Below, piece after piece: positions 62,055-64,000 of a DNA stretch of 64,000 bases. The stretch is taken from assembly GCA_903919125.1 (NCBI GenBank), contig CAIXGS010000048.1, forward strand, positions 1-64,000. Direction: 5' to 3'. Positions within the stretch are counted from its first letter, which is position 1. Every line of letters starts with the position of its first letter. The DNA comes from an uncultured Spartobacteria bacterium (lineage in GTDB: Bacteria > Verrucomicrobiota > Verrucomicrobiia > Chthoniobacterales > Chthoniobacteraceae). The notes beneath the pieces are model-generated. The model saw nothing but the letters and a program-made list of their open reading frames with translations. It was not told the origin of the DNA and ran no database searches. The position numbers and the translations under genes were made by a program.

Positions 62055-62073
62055 GGGAGTTTTTCTCCCCCTT
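62055..62073 (+). terminator. Terminator-like hairpin GGGAG-ttttt-CTCCC after queD
   Basis: A 5 bp stem with a five-T loop lies 18 bp after the queD stop and is followed by CCTTTT. It is short, and the T-run is weak, so efficiency would be modest. Confidence 0.4.
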
Positions 62074-62083
62074 TTCACCTCTG

Positions 62084-62123
62084 ACATCGGCTGGTGACTT
62101 ACCGATTTGTGACCACCCGATGT
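62084..62123. terminator. Long imperfect hairpin between convergent genes
   Basis: ACATCGGCTGGTGAC (62084-62098) pairs with GTGACCACCCGATGT (62109-62123) at 13 of 15 positions around a 10-base loop. It lies between the convergent queD gene and the small membrane-protein gene. Neither strand has a T-run next to it. It may still end or protect transcripts from both sides, or be a single copy of a REP-like repeat. Confidence 0.5.
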
Positions 62124-62190
62124 CGCTTTGAAATCAAAGAGCAAGCCCGTCAGCCATTCGAAAAATGTCCGTACCGGAGAGGGGTGCGAG

Positions 62191-62493
62191 CTAGAGAACA
62201 GGAGCGGAGGGCTCGTGTTCCTGCGGCTTTGGACGACGCGCTTCGAGCTCCTCGGCGATTTTGACCACGCCAAGGATCATCAGCAAAGGTCTTGCGATTA
62301 GAAAGATAAGCCTACTGACTCCCGTGACAAGACCGCCCAGCGGCAGCAGTGTCAGCAGAATGCCGATCCCGAAGGAAGCGCTGATGGCCTTAGTGGGTTC
62401 GAGGCGGGTGTAGGCCTCGACGCGGTCCAGCAAGATGTCCCGCGTGGGCTGGGAGGGCTGAGTGGGAATTTCCGGTGTGCTCATGCGGCTCAT
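62191..62493 (-). CDS. Small membrane protein of unknown function
   Basis: The 100-residue product (97 if it starts at ATG 62484) has two adjacent hydrophobic segments, AISASFGIGILLTLLPLGGL and SRLIFLIARPLLMILGVVKI. These are flanked by a Pro/Gln/Thr-rich N-terminus and a Glu/Arg/Pro-rich C-terminus. The layout resembles small DUF883-like or holin-like envelope proteins, but I do not recognise it. The longer frame from 62829 runs antisense into exonuclease III and is rejected. Confidence 0.65.
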   Translation of the reverse strand: MSRMSTPEIPTQPSQPTRDILLDRVEAYTRLEPTKAISASFGIGILLTLLPLGGLVTGVSRLIFLIARPLLMILGVVKIAEELEARRPKPQEHEPSAPVL

Positions 62494-62623
62494 TGTTCTG
62501 CGAGGTTTAGCCCGCGCAAGCAATACCAGATTCTGAGAATAGCGCCCTGCACACTCCAAACCTTTGAAGGCGTATTGAATTTCTCGTGCTCCAATGGGAG
62601 TCGGCGTGAATACTATCTGTCGC

Positions 62624-63376
62624 ATGAAATTGATTTCCTGGAACGTAAACGGACTGCGTGCAGTGCTTCGCAAAAACTTTCTCGAATTCCTCGCTGCCGA
62701 GAACCCGGACGTGTTGGCGTTGCAGGAAACCAAATGCACGGAAAGCGACGTTGAACCGCAGTGGCCTGGGTACTCTGCGTATTTCAATAGTGCCCAGAAA
62801 AAGGGGTATTCGGGAACGGCTGTACTCACCCGGGTAACGCCTGTGAGTGTTAGCCGCGGAATTGGTCTGGAGGAACACGATCAGGAAGGGCGCGTGCTGA
62901 CATTAGAATTCGAGGCGTTTATTTTAGTAAACGTGTACGTACCCAATGCGCAACGGGAGTTGGCGCGCTTGGGGTATCGGCAGGAATGGGACCGCGCTTT
63001 TCTGGGGTACTTGCGCGGCTTGGAAGAGCGCAAACCGGTGGTGTGTTGCGGTGATTTCAACGTGGCTCATCAGGAGCGGGATCTAGCTCGGCCCAAAGAA
63101 AACGTTCGTACTCATGGATTTACAGTTGAAGAACGCAGTGGTTTTGGCGCGCTGATGGAGGCGGGCTTCGTGGACACATTCCGCCAATTTGAAACCGCAG
63201 GCGGCCATTACACCTGGTGGAGCGCCATGAATAAAGCGCGGGAACGAAACGTTGGTTGGCGCATCGATTATTTTTTGGTGAGTACGGCTTTGACGCAACA
63301 GGTGAAGCGCGGATGGATTCTGCCAGAAGTGGGCGGCTCGGATCATTGTCCAGTGGCGGTAGAATTAGCGGGGTGA
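62624..63376 (+). CDS. xth: Exodeoxyribonuclease III
   Basis: The 250-residue enzyme has the AP-endonuclease family motifs: MKLISWNVNGLRAVLRKNF, VLALQETKCTESD (metal-binding Glu), LVNVYVPNAQRELARLGYR, VVCCGDFNVAH and VGWRIDYFLVSTALT. The end reads GGSDHCPVAVEL with the catalytic His. It cuts DNA at abasic sites and degrades 3' ends of duplex DNA. ATG 62624 gives the usual N-terminus. Confidence 0.95.
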   Translation: MKLISWNVNGLRAVLRKNFLEFLAAENPDVLALQETKCTESDVEPQWPGYSAYFNSAQKKGYSGTAVLTRVTPVSVSRGIGLEEHDQEGRVLTLEFEAFILVNVYVPNAQRELARLGYRQEWDRAFLGYLRGLEERKPVVCCGDFNVAHQERDLARPKENVRTHGFTVEERSGFGALMEAGFVDTFRQFETAGGHYTWWSAMNKARERNVGWRIDYFLVSTALTQQVKRGWILPEVGGSDHCPVAVELAG

Positions 63377-63455
63377 GCCGCGCTTTTTGCGCCCCACGCG
63401 CATCATCAGGCTAGGCAAAAGGGCGGCGGCTGGAGTTTACTCAACTCTCACTTTT

Positions 63456-64000
63456 ATGGCTCGTAAGACCCCCACCCACCCAGCGGCCCAAACTAGGCCC
63501 GCAGTTGTTGCACCCAAGAAACTACTCGTCGCCAATCGCTCCGAGATTGCAATCCGCATCATGCGCGCGGCGACAGAGCTAGGTTTGCGCACCGTGGCGA
63601 TCTACGCACAGGAAGATCGTTTTTCCATGCACCGCTTCAAAGCGGATGAAGCCTACCTCGTAGGCGAAGGGAAGGGCCCTGTGGGCGCTTATTTAGACAT
63701 CGATGGGATCGTTGCTCTGGCCAAGGAAAAAGGGGTGGACCTCATTCATCCGGGATATGGATTCCTCTCCGAAAACGCTCATTTTGCCCGGGCGTGCGCA
63801 AAAGCTGGAATCGGCTTTGTCGGCCCCAAGCCCGAGCTCTTAGAATTGATGGGGGACAAAGTCGCGGCGCGTGCCCTGACTCAAAAGCTCAAAGTTCCCA
63901 CGTTGCCGGGCACCGAGGACCCCGTAAGCAACCGCAGTGAGGCACTTAAAATCGCCAAGAAGATTGGTTTTCCGCTCATCATCAAGGCGGCTTTCGGCGG
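63456..64000 (+). CDS. pyc: Pyruvate carboxylase, N-terminal biotin carboxylase part (runs off the window)
   Basis: The first 181 codons read as the start of pyruvate carboxylase. After a short Pro/Thr/Ala-rich leader, KKLLVANRSEIAIRIMRAAT, then YAQEDRFSMHRFKADEAYLV, GVDLIHPGYGFLSENAHFAR and GDKVAARALTQKLKVPTLPG identify the biotin carboxylase domain. The RFSMHRFKADEAY block is closer to pyruvate carboxylase than to acetyl-CoA carboxylase AccC. It makes oxaloacetate from pyruvate and bicarbonate. The open frame continues past the last base, so the rest of the protein is not visible. Confidence 0.9.
   Translation, partial: MARKTPTHPAAQTRPAVVAPKKLLVANRSEIAIRIMRAATELGLRTVAIYAQEDRFSMHRFKADEAYLVGEGKGPVGAYLDIDGIVALAKEKGVDLIHPGYGFLSENAHFARACAKAGIGFVGPKPELLELMGDKVAARALTQKLKVPTLPGTEDPVSNRSEALKIAKKIGFPLIIKAAFG

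Overview
This is chromosomal DNA from a bacterium that is most likely a member of the Verrucomicrobiota (Planctomycetota is second choice). The evidence is the combination of Tat-exported Gfo/Idh/MocA oxidoreductases, DUF1080 (3-keto-glycoside hydrolase) proteins, DUF1501 proteins next to a PSD1/planctomycete-type cytochrome c protein, a NupG-like sugar/nucleoside transporter and a ThuA-like protein. Many start codons are GTG or TTG and Shine-Dalgarno sequences are often weak, which fits this group. No rRNA, tRNA, CRISPR array or intact transposase was seen.

Layout. (1) 1-3.8 kb is accessory DNA. It holds a heptamer tandem repeat, three unrecognised or poorly recognised genes (one AT-rich), two copies of a ~300 bp palindromic repeat block, and a toxin-antitoxin locus whose toxin is broken. 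(2) 4-12.2 kb holds a DEAD-box RNA helicase and a group of secreted or exported catabolic proteins: DUF1501, double DUF1080, CocE-type hydrolase and Tat-exported oxidoreductase. (3) 12.4-15.2 kb is a three-gene operon (RidA, D-serine dehydratase/D-threonine aldolase family enzyme, M19 dipeptidase) that makes sense as a D-amino-acid dipeptide degradation module. (4) 15.2-30.7 kb is mostly housekeeping: DNA polymerase III delta, D,D-carboxypeptidase, amidohydrolase, a HEAT-THUMP-methyltransferase fusion, GmhA, polysaccharide deacetylase, GlcD, HNH nuclease, cyclophilin, YgfZ, MTHFS, RsmB, PhoH and a lone RND adaptor. (5) 30.8-33.6 kb is an ABC exporter of the DevBCA/MacB kind. (6) 34-39.3 kb holds a DUF1501 plus PSD1 pair and a second toxin-antitoxin locus with a ruined toxin. 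(7) 39.3-51.1 kb is a ten-gene minus-strand carbohydrate locus with a divergent AraC-type regulator. (8) 51.2-64 kb is housekeeping again: glycine decarboxylase, AlgH, RsmD, AsmA-like, lipid kinase, MsrA, YhbY, LeuA, QueD, exonuclease III and the start of pyruvate carboxylase.

How the genes work together. The 42-50 kb locus combines two NAD(P)-dependent sugar oxidoreductases, two DUF1080 proteins, a ThuA-like protein, a PIG-L deacetylase, a NagB-like isomerase and a transporter. This suggests a 3-keto-type route for breaking an amino-sugar glycoside, and a beta-helix/esterase fusion may prepare the polymer outside the cytoplasm. Both type II toxin-antitoxin loci keep an intact antitoxin while the toxin carries stop codons and a frameshift. 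The most unusual single protein is the beta-helix/esterase fusion at 39.6-42.0 kb.
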